NCBI GenBank assembly: GCA_019055375.1
Contig: JAHQIW010004735.1
Location: forward strand, 124,001-188,000
Direction of reading: 5' to 3'
DNA: 64,000 nt
DNA from: Parelaphostrongylus tenuis
Lineage: Eukaryota; Nematoda; Chromadorea; Rhabditida; Metastrongylidae
Translations under genes and position numbers: made by a program
Shown: piece after piece, positions 11,130-21,706 of the stretch
How positions within the stretch are numbered: position 1 is the first letter of the stretch
Layout of the letters: each line of letters starts with the position of its first letter
The notes under the pieces: model-generated
Told to the model about the DNA's origin: nothing
Databases searched by the model: none
What the model saw: the letters and a program-made list of their open reading frames with translations, nothing else

Positions 11130-12250
11130 TTTGAATTCTTAGTGGGTCATCAATAGCAATTATTCTTACATCATTGATGTACTCCCTACAGTGGGAATTC
11201 TCGTGAGTTGCTAAGCGGCTTTTTATTGTCGCTTTTCTACACACTTAAATCTGCCACATTTTGTGGTAGCAGTTCCTTTAATGTTCAGCAAATACCTGAC
11301 GAATATTAATCGTTCAAGCTTACGTGAGTTGGTATCTCTGTTTTTCATTCCATAACAAATTTGAAATGGAATTTGAAATGGAAATGGATTCATGGCATAT
11401 TACCGTGGCAATGAAAAAGATGGTGATTCATGAAAATCTTGCAATAGACTTTTTAGCCTTTTCGAGGTTAGTATGCCAGTGACTTACGTACGTTTTCGGC
11501 AAGGTTTTCGCTCTTATGAATTACGCTTTAATGAGTCAGAGCATCTGAAATCAGACGCTGAAGTACACTCACTTCTCCCGTTTTAAACTAAGATAATCTT
11601 TACGATTACAGCATCTTCATCAGTGAGATTCTTACACCATTACTTACCAACTCTTTTTTTTTAGTCTGCGAAATTCCGATCAACCAGAAGGTCATGAGAG
11701 GATGATGACTCTAGATAAGTTTTCACCATGTCTAAAATAAGTTTCCATTTTGGGAAACTCATTTTACTTAGTCTTCTATTCATCCCAGCGCTCTGAGTTT
11801 ACACAACATTCCAGCTCCTAATATAACAAAAGGCCGCAGCTATTTCATAATCGAAATAGTTTGACATTAGAATAATGTTGCTTACTTACTTTACCTCATC
11901 ACTCTACTTGACCCATCAGCTTTTTCCATCGTACTGGCCTCGGGGTTTATCAGCACTGCTTGAGGATTTCATCTCCTTTACGAATGTTGTAAATACTGGC
12001 AAGCCTCCTTGCAGACTCGGCGATAGCCAGATCGGGGCAAAACGAAGGGCGTTTTCTTGAAAGATTACCGGAGAGTGCTGAGAAGCTACAGGATCGATTT
12101 TACGTCGATTTGCATGGAGATTCGCTAGCCACTCGGCGACAGCTCGCCGTTACTTTTTCGACATAGTACGAAATCATAATGAGAGTTTCGAACATTGCTT
12201 TTCACTTACCTCGCTCTGAATCTTGCATTGTCATTTTATTTACTCGGGCA
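11130..12250. other. Intergenic stretch, nothing supported
   Basis: No convincing exon, RNA or repeat. The 11.2-11.35 kb segment may be old intron or flank of the minus-strand SLC6-like duplicate. Confidence 0.4.
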
Positions 12251-12254
12251 GTGA

Positions 12255-12365
12255 TGTAGAGTGATGTGCAAAAACTTTTGCGTAAGCTGGGATTCGAGCT
12301 CAAGTTTTACCCTATCCGAGGGCGTGTGCTCAACCGTTGCACTACCGCCGCCCATTTTGACACCA
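12255..12365 (-). repeat. tRNA-like SINE, family S3
   Basis: The minus strand carries a tRNA-like head with A-box-like GTAGTGCAACGGTTGAGCAC and B-box-like GAGCTCGAATCCCAGC, followed by GCAAAAGTTTTTGCACATCAC. The same arrangement recurs at 40030-40140 and 40285-40405 (minus) and 41020-41115 (plus). It does not fold as a complete functional tRNA. Confidence 0.55.
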
Positions 12366-12996
12366 CTGTTTCTGTGCTGTCCTCTACTTAAGTAGTCATG
12401 CAATGAAAAATTTCTGCCTAGCTTCTGTTATTCTCTACCAAGCTTTTTACGCGTTCTTCGGTTTATCTGGCTCAATGCTAGTATTAATATAAGCATGAAA
12501 ACAACAACCTAAATGTGAAGTCTTCGGGACTAAGAAGATATCTAAACCGGTGTAGAAGCAGTTACGAAAAGAATATAACGGCAGCAGCTCTTGTAATGAA
12601 GCACGCCACATTGAATATCAAAGCCATCCTTGAATGTGATACTGATCAAAGCACGTTTTATTGAAGCATATTCCATTGGCAATCCGAGTACGTAAATTTT
12701 TCAAGCAAGAATCAAGGAAACTTCCATCCTAACTTTATAAGTGTTGAGTGTTGATTTGTGTTTCAAAAATGGTCTACGTATAGGCAAAGAAAGTGCTCGG
12801 AGTGTGATCATTTTGGTTTTATGACTGGCGAGGTGATTGTAGAGCCTTTTACATACCACCATTCCATTTTGCGCTTTCTATACAACCTTTTAAATTTTAA
12901 TATTGTAATTAAACATACCTCTGCTGGATATGGACTTAGTTATATCCTTTTATTATTCAAGCCAATTTGTCATGTGGTCTGGCAAGGGCTCTTGTA

Positions 12997-13043
12997 CGGC
13001 CCGATACACGTGTTTCGTCCTTACGGACTCGTCAGTCGGGCGG
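12997..13043 (-). ncRNA. Hammerhead ribozyme, element A copy 1
   Basis: Read on the minus strand: stem I GCCCGA pairs with TCGGGC. The core CTGACGA is followed by stem II GTCC-GTAA-GGAC (four pairs, tetraloop), then GAAA. Stem III is the self-complementary ACACGTGT with essentially no loop, and A17 follows, giving cleavage between t13005 and a13004 of the plus strand (GUA triplet). All invariant core bases of the family are present. A loopless palindromic stem III is typical of PLE and retrozyme hammerheads, which are thought to work as dimers. Confidence 0.85.
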
Positions 13044-13312
13044 AACCCGTCGTCTTTCAATATTTTTATAATCAATTCTCTCGGGAGCTCTGCTCCCTTA
13101 CAGAGAGTTATCAAAGACGAACGTTTTACACTCTATGTTAAGCGAAATTTTCACCTAACACAGAGCGTTTTTGCACTCGATTGCTCTTTGACTGGTATTT
13201 TATAAAATTATACCTTTATTTCGAGTGCTTTATTAAGACCACGCTCAAATTTCAATAGATCCTTCCTATTATTTGAGCCAACTTGTCATATGGTCTGCTA
13301 AGGGCTCAGGTA

Positions 13313-13359
13313 CAGCCCGATACATGTGTTTCGTCCTTACAGACTCGTCAGTCGGGCAG
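13313..13359 (-). ncRNA. Hammerhead ribozyme, element A copy 2
   Basis: Minus strand: stem I GCCCGA/TCGGGC, core CTGACGA, stem II GTCT-GTAA-GGAC (last pair a T-G wobble), GAAA intact. Stem III is ACA-CA-TGT, followed by A17. The stem III palindrome of copy 1 is weakened here by one substitution. The spacing from copy 1 is 316 bp. Confidence 0.82.
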
Positions 13360-14340
13360 AACCCGTCGTCTTTCGATATTTTTATAATCAGTGACTTAGT
13401 TCTATGTTTGCATATATAAGAAGTGGACGAGCTACGAAGGAGGAACTAGATGAGTCAACCTTGGGTGGTGGTATTGCAGTGTCAAGGAAATGTCACTTCC
13501 TACTTGTGGATAGGGCGGTCACATCGTCAGTCGTAGATTTCGTAGATTTCTTAGATAAATTTTTCAAATCATAAACTTTAGTAGTCGAAGTGTGCTGTGA
13601 GCTTAATAAGGATGTTTGGATGACAGTAGTCATATTTGATAGTCAAAGTACGTGATGTATCACTTGTTGTTGGGTGCGACGCTAGAGCTGACGATTGTCA
13701 TGAAACTCTTATTGCGACATAAAGAAGTTCGGCTGATAATTCTACCGGCTTCTGACGACGAAATGGACTGTAAATTCTCCATCGACATTGATGCAAACAT
13801 TTTCCATACTAACAGGATCAAAAGTTATGCAGAGTCATAAACAAAAACATCACTAAAAGCATCCTATTCAAATCTTACGTAAATGGAAACAGCAGTTTGA
13901 TTATTCTGACAGGTTGTTAACGCATGGTAGAACTTGATTGCAAATAAACGCTCAAACTTGTATGGCATGTCTTTCTTGCTCACTTTACAAGCGTAGTATT
14001 ATTAGATTGTGGGAACACTTCCACGACACCCCTGAAAATTCCAGTTTACACATAAATCTATTTGAGGACAACAACAATTGTTTTTCATAATGAAGATCAT
14101 CGTTATGCCGACAATGTTCTGCCAGCAATCTGCGAGCTTTCGGATGTGCTCAAAATACCATTTCTTGAGCTTTGAATCAGAAAACTCCCCACATGCCTCT
14201 TCAACTTAGTTATGTCTCGAATCGGTGTCCACACAGTAAATGTTCCATTTGAGGAACAACCATAATTGAGCGACGCAGTATCTCAACTGTAGACTGAATG
14301 CGGCAAGACCCCGACTCTCTCAAATTCATCGAACTTTTTC

Positions 14341-14485
14341 CTAGTTTTCTTTGCAGTGTGAGGTATGGTGTTGTGTTGCTATTGTCTTCCCTTGATATTT
14401 TGCTTAGTTTTCTTTAAATCTTGCTTTGAAATTTTGCTTAGTTTCCTTTGCAGTGTGAGATTTGGTATTGTCTTGCAGAAACAGC
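14341..14485 (+). repeat. Imperfect tandem duplication
   Basis: The phrase TAGTTTTCTTTGCAGTGTGAG with TTGT-TTGCT-like context at about 14342 recurs at about 14438 (TAGTTTCCTTTGCAGTGTGAG), with TTTTGCTTAGTTT copies between. Confidence 0.55.
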
Positions 14486-14554
14486 GCGCGCTTTCGACCT
14501 ATCGATGTCGGGTACCTTTACTTCCTTCTTCAAATCGTTTGCACCACTCTACAG

Positions 14555-14602
14555 CAGTCAACTGACGAGGCTGTGCAAGGGCGAAACACGTGTATTGCAC
14601 TG
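14555..14602 (+). ncRNA. Hammerhead ribozyme-like motif, solitary, stem II damaged
   Basis: Plus strand: stem I CAGT(C)CAA-type arm at 14555-14561 pairs with TTG(C)ACTG at 14595-14602, with one bulge. The core CTGACGA is at 14562-14568 and GAAA is intact at 14583-14586. Stem III ACACGTGT is a perfect palindrome followed by A17 (GUA cleavage triplet). Stem II (GGCT ... GGGC) has one G-G mismatch, so activity may be reduced. It is closely related to the motif at 44986-45037, which has complementary damage. No second copy lies nearby, so it is a solitary or eroded element. Confidence 0.65.
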
Positions 14603-14702
14603 TATAAGCGCGAATAACAAACTACGTGTATGGCTCAAGAATATCAATCAGGAATAATGAAATTTGAGCGTTGCCTTGAGAAAACACTCGAAACGAAAGG
14701 TA

Positions 14703-14704
<2 letters not shown>

Positions 14705-14746
<42 letters not shown>
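14705..14746. repeat. TA microsatellite
   Basis: About 42 bp of uninterrupted TA, about 100 bp downstream of the solitary hammerhead. Confidence 0.97.
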
Positions 14747-14749
<3 letters not shown>

Positions 14750-15167
14750 ATCATATGTGAAGGAAACTTGAAGGTTGAAACGTGATTTTTTTTTGCTCTC
14801 GCACCACCCTATAATGAGTTTACAAAAATCAAACTCTGTCTCATAATCAACAATATTTGCACTAACAAACGCTATCAAATTTTTGTTAACTACTCACAAA
14901 CTTTGGCCGGGTGAACAAAGCAAATCGAGCATGAAACATAACCTTATTTTCGTTGTTTCGGCGCACCAACAAGATCTTTTGTTTTGAAATAGCCGAGAGT
15001 TAAGCTTGTAAAGAATCAAGTAAAGTTCAGGAAAAAAGTTTTTCTCGGTGATAAAGGCTTAGTTGTGGAAGGTAAACCGTATTCGGCGGCTAAACCCCTT
15101 GATGGGTGATGCTGATAGCCACCGTATACGGTTGTATCGCGTCTGAGAGAATAGCAGACAAAGGAGC

Positions 15168-15236
15168 TCGATGGAGTTAGTTGTAGAGCGCGCTCTGCTC
15201 TGTAATGGTCAACCGTGGTTCGAGTCCACCGCATCA
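15168..15236 (+). tRNA. tRNA-derived sequence, probably pseudogene
   Basis: Has a perfect B box (GGTTCGAGTCC) and an A-box-like segment (TTAGTTGTAGAGCGC). The acceptor stem is not convincing, and I cannot assign an anticodon with a proper seven-base loop, so it is most likely a decayed tRNA or SINE head. Confidence 0.35.
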
Positions 15237-16443
15237 ACGTCAGGGTTCCAAGCTTTGCTCCTAATTCAACATTTCTGTTTCTGAAGATCACAATCACTCT
15301 GCTGTAAAAATGTCTTGAGCAAGTAGAGTAATATTAATAATTTGATAAATTGTAGGGCATACTACAATGTCATAGCATCTAAATACCTTCAGACAATGAA
15401 TGGCGTCTATAAAAGTTATCAAGGTGATCGACCATCCATCTAGAAAATCTGCATGGCAATGGTCTTTCAATATGAGATCGTAGGGAAAGTTGTCCGAAGA
15501 AGAAATGACTGAAGTTTATCGAGTGTTCATATGAAAAATTTCAAATTTTTGTCACCCTTATGATGTCTTTCTCTCTCACTAAGAACAAATTATTTTATTT
15601 TAAGAATCTGTGTTTTGACTTCTGAATATTTTGACGACGAAAATCAATACATGAAACTAATTTTATTCACGATGGAGCTGTTGATGGTCGGTTTTGTTTG
15701 AAAGTGGTAACCTGTGAAAGACGGCGTTCATCTTATTTCACAACAATCAATCGGTGTCGATTTTTTACTCATTAGTAATATTTAGAGATTGAGCGGGAAT
15801 TTGCTTCTCCTAAAGTGTGTTGAATGCGAGTAGTGCATAGATAGAAAATCACTTATAGAGGATCTCGCACATCTAGATGAGGAGAACGTTAGCCAGGATT
15901 GATAGTGGCAAACATGATTGTGTGGAAGCTTTTCATATGCGCTACTAAGTCGTCACTTCGTTATTTCGATGTTAGCAGACCAAAATGAGATGAACTATGA
16001 ATGCCCTCTAGCAGCACATCCAGCGACAACACACGGCGCCTCTGCTGAACTGCTCTGAAATTGGATGCTCCTCACAGACTGTGAACATTTGCTTGACGTC
16101 CAGCTATATCCTCATCATGAAACGAGCTGCGGATCAAAAAATAGGTTGCACGGATTCTGCGAAACTCCTAGTAGACCACCAAAGTGCGACCACCTGAGAA
16201 AGATATCGCATTTGAACTTGATTTGACCACTTCAGAAAGAAATCGCTTAGAGAAATTTTGCTTCCGCTCTATTCGTGATGATGGCTAGTTAAAGTATCCA
16301 TATAGTATCAAATATCTCAATTTGATGCACACTGTATTAGCCGAAGCTAGCGATTTGATCAATTTACACTTCACAGTTGGAATCATATGATTCACAAAAA
16401 AAGGTGGTTAAGCATTAGACCAACATGTTGACAAAGGGATAAA

Positions 16444-16855
16444 ATGTTTAATTGGTCACTTGTGGTCTTATTCTGGATATTGCTTAATCTCTCATCAATA
16501 GTTATTCTGGAGTTACGGTGGCAGTCTGTATTCCGTGCCATTTGGACCGATAGTTCTTACCGATATGTGCACCTAAATAAAGTGGTTTGTTTTTATCAGG
16601 TTTTTTTTATAGAAATACCGAAAATCAGCTAAGTAAAAATCGGAGAAACTTTCTATTCTTTCAGGAAAAAATTTTTGTTCATGCGTGATATCATCGCAGC
16701 ACACTGCAAAGTAGGACTACGATTTTTTTTGTTGATGTGCTTGACTATATGAAAATCAGTAATTTTTGATAGCACGACTGTTTCAACAATTCAGGGTATT
16801 ATGACATCCATTCACTTTCTGTATCAACTGCACTCCTATTAATTATCGAATGATT
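16444..16855 (+). pseudogene. SLC6-like transporter fragment (TM8-TM10), broken
   Basis: Three consecutive segments resemble the C-terminal half of SLC6 (sodium:neurotransmitter symporter, SNF) proteins. 16444-16575 encodes a TM8-like helix ending in AIWTDSSYRY, matching the family's A-x-x-D-E-x-P position. 16667-16760, after CTTTCAG, encodes a TM9-like block (FMRDIIAAHCKVGLRFF). Beyond its run of eight Ts the correct continuation (VDVLDYMKI, matching the family's L-F-D-Y) lies in another frame. 16797-16850, after AATTCAG, encodes YYDIHSLSVSTALLLIIE, TM10-like with the conserved Glu, and is phase-consistent with the preceding GTAATT donor. No TM1-TM7 is found upstream, and TM10 is followed by a stop, so this is a partial, probably dead, paralogue. 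Confidence 0.55.
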
Positions 16856-17259
16856 AGAGCGGAAGCCAGCAGTCTCACTTTGCCGCTCTCGCGTGTGGGA
16901 GTGTCCCAGCGAAAGATAAAGCTCTATTTTTTCCTTCTAAGAAGTTTGAGAAGAACTGTGAACGTCTATACTAAACTGAATAGCTGGTGAGCTCCCTTGC
17001 TTTGCGCTTTAAATCTTGAGAAAATCCTCGATGGCAGATCTGTCCTATCGGTTACTGTTGCAACATATCATAAGGCCTTTCACTTGGCTCGGTCTACTCT
17101 AGGTCGCGAGTTCCCATATGATGCTTCTCAAACTTTCCGTATGAGTTCATATGCAGCGTTGAAATTTTTTATGATGATTTCAAGGAGTGCACGGTCTGTC
17201 TCAGATTTTCTACACACAAGAGACACGAGGTTGCTGATAACTATGTGTATTCAATAGTA

Positions 17260-19300
17260 AGCAAAATTTAATAAATCTTGTTGTAGGAAATTCGAATAAA
17301 ACAAGGATAGAGCACTAACTTATTGAGACTAATGAGTAACGTCGTGGTTAATTGAAACTTCGTTTTGAAAATGTATGGTATTTCTGAGAATACCTCTCAA
17401 TCCTTACATGCTATCACAAATTCGACTTTACCATAGGTTGATGTCGGTGCGAGGACGACGAAGATTGTCAAAGCTCGAAATATGAGGAGGGATTTTGAGC
17501 TGTCTGCCCATGCTCATTCCACCTAACACCAAAGTCTCAAGAGCTCATTAGTTGCACGGTGTTGAGGCAGTGTCTAGCTATCGACGCCTACTAGTAGATT
17601 GATGAGCTTGGGACTTTAGAGCTTGCTAACTGACGGTTAGCTTGCCACTCCCTGCTGAAGTAGAGTGAAACCTATTTGCTAAATTTGATTCCTGATCAGT
17701 TCTCATGCGAATATGGTTTTCTGCTTGTAAGCTTTCGACCGTAACAATTTGTAGATTACAATACGGGCAAACGACAACATTCCGCGCATGTATGAATGAA
17801 CATGTATATGCGGATGCAGAAGAAATGTGTCAAATCGAAACAGTGAAGCAGATTCATCTCTTAACTCCACAAGCGTTTTAGAAAAAAGTTTGTGACAGAA
17901 TAATGTGAGAACCACTGAGTGGACTTTGTAGAAGAGGGTGATTTCTATGCTTTGCCTCGTCGATTACAAGTAAAAAGTACAATGTTATCCGGCAACTGGG
18001 CCATCGATCGGTGAAGTACTTTAGGACTCCGCTGTGGTGTAGTTCAATGCTCTTCTACCACTAAATCCTTTCGTCTTCTGGCTGCCACGCAATTCATGCC
18101 TTCTATTCATTATCTATGGACTCACATCAAAAAGTAAATTACAAAAACTGCGTTGTTTTTTCACCACTTTATAGTTGCAACGTTGCAAATTTTTCCCATT
18201 TCCGAAAGGAGCGAAAAGTACGTCTAATGGAGTTCTAAGGGCACTCTTACGTAGTTGAAAGAATTAGGCAATTATATCTAATCTTACATAGGTTCTTCGT
18301 CAGAGCGTCTTCAAAAGAACAACTCATCGCTCTTTTTCTATACTCTATCCTAAAAGCAAATGCGTTTCCATCCGCGTAAAAAAGGAATTAAGTTACCTGA
18401 ATTCCTCGATTTTTTGACCGATCTTCGTTCAAAAATTCTGTGATTGCCGCACATAACTGCGCCAATGTTTCGATTGGTTCTGAAGCTTTTGCTATTTGGC
18501 ATAATTTTTTCCAATTTGATCAGATTCAAGTATATCCTCTTAGATAAAATCACAAAAACATATTTCAAAGAAACACACATGGAAAGGTTGAAAAATGAGA
18601 AGATTTCAGGTGACATACATTGGTAATGGACAAGGCTTAAAGTTCTTCCATAGCGTGCCTCGCTGTCGCTGTGTCTTTTAAGGGTAATTTCTAAGCAATT
18701 TTTCTACTCGAAAAAAAAAGTTGAATGGGAATATTTTTGGAGCACCAAATTCCAAATACCTTGTAACGGTCACTGGATTGTGTTCTATCACAGTGCTGAC
18801 TACCTTATCACAAAAATATACTCCTCAAAACCTATTAAAATTTTTCAAGTGTGTGCCTGAAAGCCACAGAAACTGGCCGCAGATGTAAAAATTTGAGCTC
18901 TACTATTGCTCATATTTTATCGACTGGTATCAAGAAGAAAGCATCAGACCTGTCAGTGGGGTAAAATCCTTAGCCCTAGTATGCTGATGGGCCAGTTTAA
19001 CTCATTCTATGAGCTAAAATAGGGATTTCATCACCTCAACAATACTGTGAACAGAATTGATTGCAAGGCACATCACACGGGATTGATGAAAGCCAAACAC
19101 TCCGCACACATATCAATCATAAGTTTTCATAATAGGCTACAATTATGGACACTTTTTATTTTTGTTATGGCTCAGTGCTTAGAGTGGTTCTCGTAGTCGA
19201 ATTGAAGTGTGGGTTTCGTATTTGTGCAAATCAAGAATGTAACGGAAATCTCTTGTTCGAACTAAATTTTCACCCATTCTTCATTAAATTTTGATTCTAG
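17260..19300. other. Intergenic stretch, nothing supported
   Basis: Short ORFs only; no splice-consistent exon chain or repeat I can name. 18025-18065 has a weak tRNA-like string (GTGGTGTAGTTCAATGC), not foldable. Confidence 0.4.
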
Positions 19301-19303
19301 GAG

Positions 19304-21463
19304 TCAATTTTGAAAGAAACACTGACTTGGCGGTTCTTTTAATTTCTCCGAGCTTTTCGTAATGAGTTTTTCAATAGCTATGGGCTGCTTTTGTCTTTCA
19401 GTTCTGAGCTGACTCTCCGCTTCTATCTGAGGTGCTGCATAAACCGACACACGATCCTGTAAATGCAATGACCGCTGACAATAACTGGGCATATTTATAG
19501 TATTCCAACTTACGCTAGATCGTTGTAAATTAAGAAAATCGTGTGGAAGTGCTTGTTCCGCTTTTTCCCACTCGCCATCGGTGAGCTCAGACAATTTCTC
19601 TCCATGTTGGTCAGACGGCACCTTAGGAAGAGAGTAGCCTTTCGGAAGCTGAAAGCGTAACTACCGCCAATGAAAAAAGAACTCTTGACCCTCCCCAGAG
19701 GACTCAAATCAATGAAGAAAAATCGAAAATGATCTTCATCATAAAACTAGTCTAATATTATAATGATGGCTAGGAGACCACTGAAGCAGATATAGTAAGC
19801 CTTTGAAAACCAGTTATTTTGCCCCATGTAGTGTCGTACGCGGTTTTGTCTGCCCTGCATTCAATGTTGCCATGGTAGCTCTCTTAAGTTACCTAAGCCC
19901 CTAAGGAACGGTTATAGCAATCGATGTGCACGGAGTGAAATGCACAGCGGTGCCCATTTTCGTTGTTTGATTAAGGTTTCTTTTTTCCGTTTTGCAGAAA
20001 CTTTTGGAGTTCTTCTGTAACTTTGAAACAAGATGATTTATTCTACTCGCTCATATGGTTATGACTTAGATATATGAGTCCTGTATAGAGAAAAACGCTG
20101 GTTCACTACACAATCATGCTGAATTTGGTAATCAATCAATTGCATTGAACTGTACAAAGGATACCACATTGAAAACCTCTGATTTTGATCTTCTCTAGTT
20201 TGATAGGAGACCAAGAGCTACTACAGTGAAAAAACTGGAAAAAAATTGTTACTTATGAAAACTGGTGATGCATGTCGTATGGGTACCAGTTCATCGGCAA
20301 CTCTCACTTTAGCTGAATTTATATCAGTCAGTCGTTTATTTCAAGTTCTTTAGAGCTGACGTATGTGACAAAAAGTCGAACCTATGGATAATGGAAGAAT
20401 TTTGTGAGTGGGGAGTCATTCGTGTTTGACGGCATTATGCAATCTGTTGATAAGAAATATACGCCTATAAAGTATTCGATACTTTCCCATACCGCATCCA
20501 TATTCAACAAAACGAACATTCTTTCAGAATAGTACAATTTCGATTTCTTGACACTGCTGGAGTGATTGATCCATGCACGACCGTAATCATTTTCTTTCGC
20601 ATAATGCTGAGTGAGCTATCAAAAAAGAAAGAGCGTTTTTTGTGTATTGAAATCTAAGGAGGAGTGATATCCGGGAGTACATCAAACGGTCAATGAAAAA
20701 TCTGATTTCTTCTGAATGCCGAAGTTTAGTGCCGGCTAAAGCTTCGAAAAGGTACAAAACAGATCTGCAATAGTGATTCAATTCAACGAGAAGTATTGTA
20801 CCATTTTCCTCAAATCGAAACCAAGTTCTGAAAGCTTTATTGCACAGCATTAACCGAAGTTTGTGTTACCCGTGCGTTTTATAACAATGAAGCCAGGATT
20901 ACTTTATGAGGATTCAAGTGGAAAATGAGTTAGACGGTGGCTTCTAGGGCGATCGAAAAACTGCAAAACTCTTACCGGAGGTGCCATTTCCTCAGTGGGA
21001 GGCTGGCGAATACTCTTCTCAGCTCCGTTAACATCACTATGCCCACTAGTTCCTTGACCAGGTTTCGATTGCGTCGAAGCCACTTGAAACGAGAAAAACA
21101 ACAGTTTGTTGCAATACAGTCATCATTGTTCACTGACACTGTTCAGATTATTTTATGGCTGTTGCAATCGTTCATCAAGAAGGAATTGTTGTTTTTGTCT
21201 CGCAACATTCACTACTTTTCTACTGGAGAAAGATTAGGTATTATCATTTCTGTTTAGGCTTATACATGATTTTTTCGCTAGATGCATAAGAAATTTCCAG
21301 CGTTCCACACATTACTGAAACTAATTTTCAACACCTTTAGCTTGTTGACGATTTTTCTTTCATCGATTATAAATGTGAGAACTTGATCCTCGTCGGTCAA
21401 CTTATCGTTACGAAACAAGATTCCTTTGTCACGCATAAGAGCTGCTGTGTGTCTGCTCTGTAG
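19304..21463 (-). CDS. Multi-exon gene of unknown function (3' part)
   Basis: Read from high to low coordinates. Exon 21463-21335 (after TTTTGCAG, donor GTGTTG; 43 codons, LQSRHTAALMRDKGILF...). Exon 21082-20976 (after TTTCAAG, donor GTAAGAG; Ser/Gln/Pro-rich, STQSKPGQGTSGHSD). Exon 19621-19514 (36 codons, SDQHGEKLSELTDGEWEKAE, perfect GTAAGT donor). A 57-bp intron ending TTTACAG, then the terminal exon 19456-19304 (50 codons plus stop, rich in Glu/Gln/Lys/Ser). The last three exons are phase-compatible; the join from the first to the second is off by one base, so an exon or alternative acceptor is probably missing. I do not recognise the protein. The composition suggests a hydrophilic, partly disordered intracellular protein. 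The 5' end was not found. Confidence 0.55.
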
Positions 21464-21597
21464 CTGCAAAAGCAATAAATTCTGCCCAAACGGTGGTTCT
21501 TGCGCTTTTTTTGAGGTCACTGAGACTTGCAGACACGTGTTACATCATTTTCAATGTCACTGATCTACAGTGAAATCAAAGACCAGTACCACCAACT

Positions 21598-21706
21598 ATC
21601 TGACCGAGCCTTAGTTGAAATTCATGGCCAAGTCTTAGTTGAAAATTCATGAGCAAGACTTAGTTGGAAATTTATGACCTATCCTTAGTTGAAAATTTCT
21701 GACGTG
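21598..21706 (+). repeat. Short tandem array, period about 28-30 bp
   Basis: Four imperfect copies of a CTTAGTTGAAAATTCATGRCCAA-like unit just upstream (in minus-strand terms) of the unknown gene. Confidence 0.8.

Larger units (their letters stand above)
12946..13392 (-). mobile_element. Hammerhead retrozyme-like element, 315-316-bp monomer (element A)
   Basis: Head-to-tail dimer-like structure: a 315-bp unit (12946-13260) followed by a partial second unit (13261-13392). Both contain a minus-strand hammerhead ribozyme at the same position (12997-13043 and 13313-13359). Unit starts are CCTTTTATTATTCAAGCCAA and CCTTCCTATTATTTGAGCCA. The element is flanked by GACTTAGTTATAT (12933-12945) and GACTTAGTTCTAT (13393-13405), a candidate 13-bp target-site duplication with one mismatch. 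It has no conserved protein. This matches the organisation of small non-autonomous retrozymes, whose tandem HHRs cut the transcript into monomers that can circularise. Cleavage and circle formation are inferred. Confidence 0.75.

Noticed and set aside
11575..11650. CTGATGAAGATGCTG on the minus strand, hammerhead-like
   Set aside because: The downstream strand reads TAAAGA instead of GAAAC and stems I and II do not pair convincingly.
18025..18066. tRNA-like string GTGGTGTAGTTCAATGC
   Set aside because: No B box, acceptor stem or cloverleaf can be formed.
18295..18345. CTGACGAAGAACC string on the minus strand, resembling a hammerhead 5' core
   Set aside because: No GAAA strand follows at a usable distance and no stem II forms.
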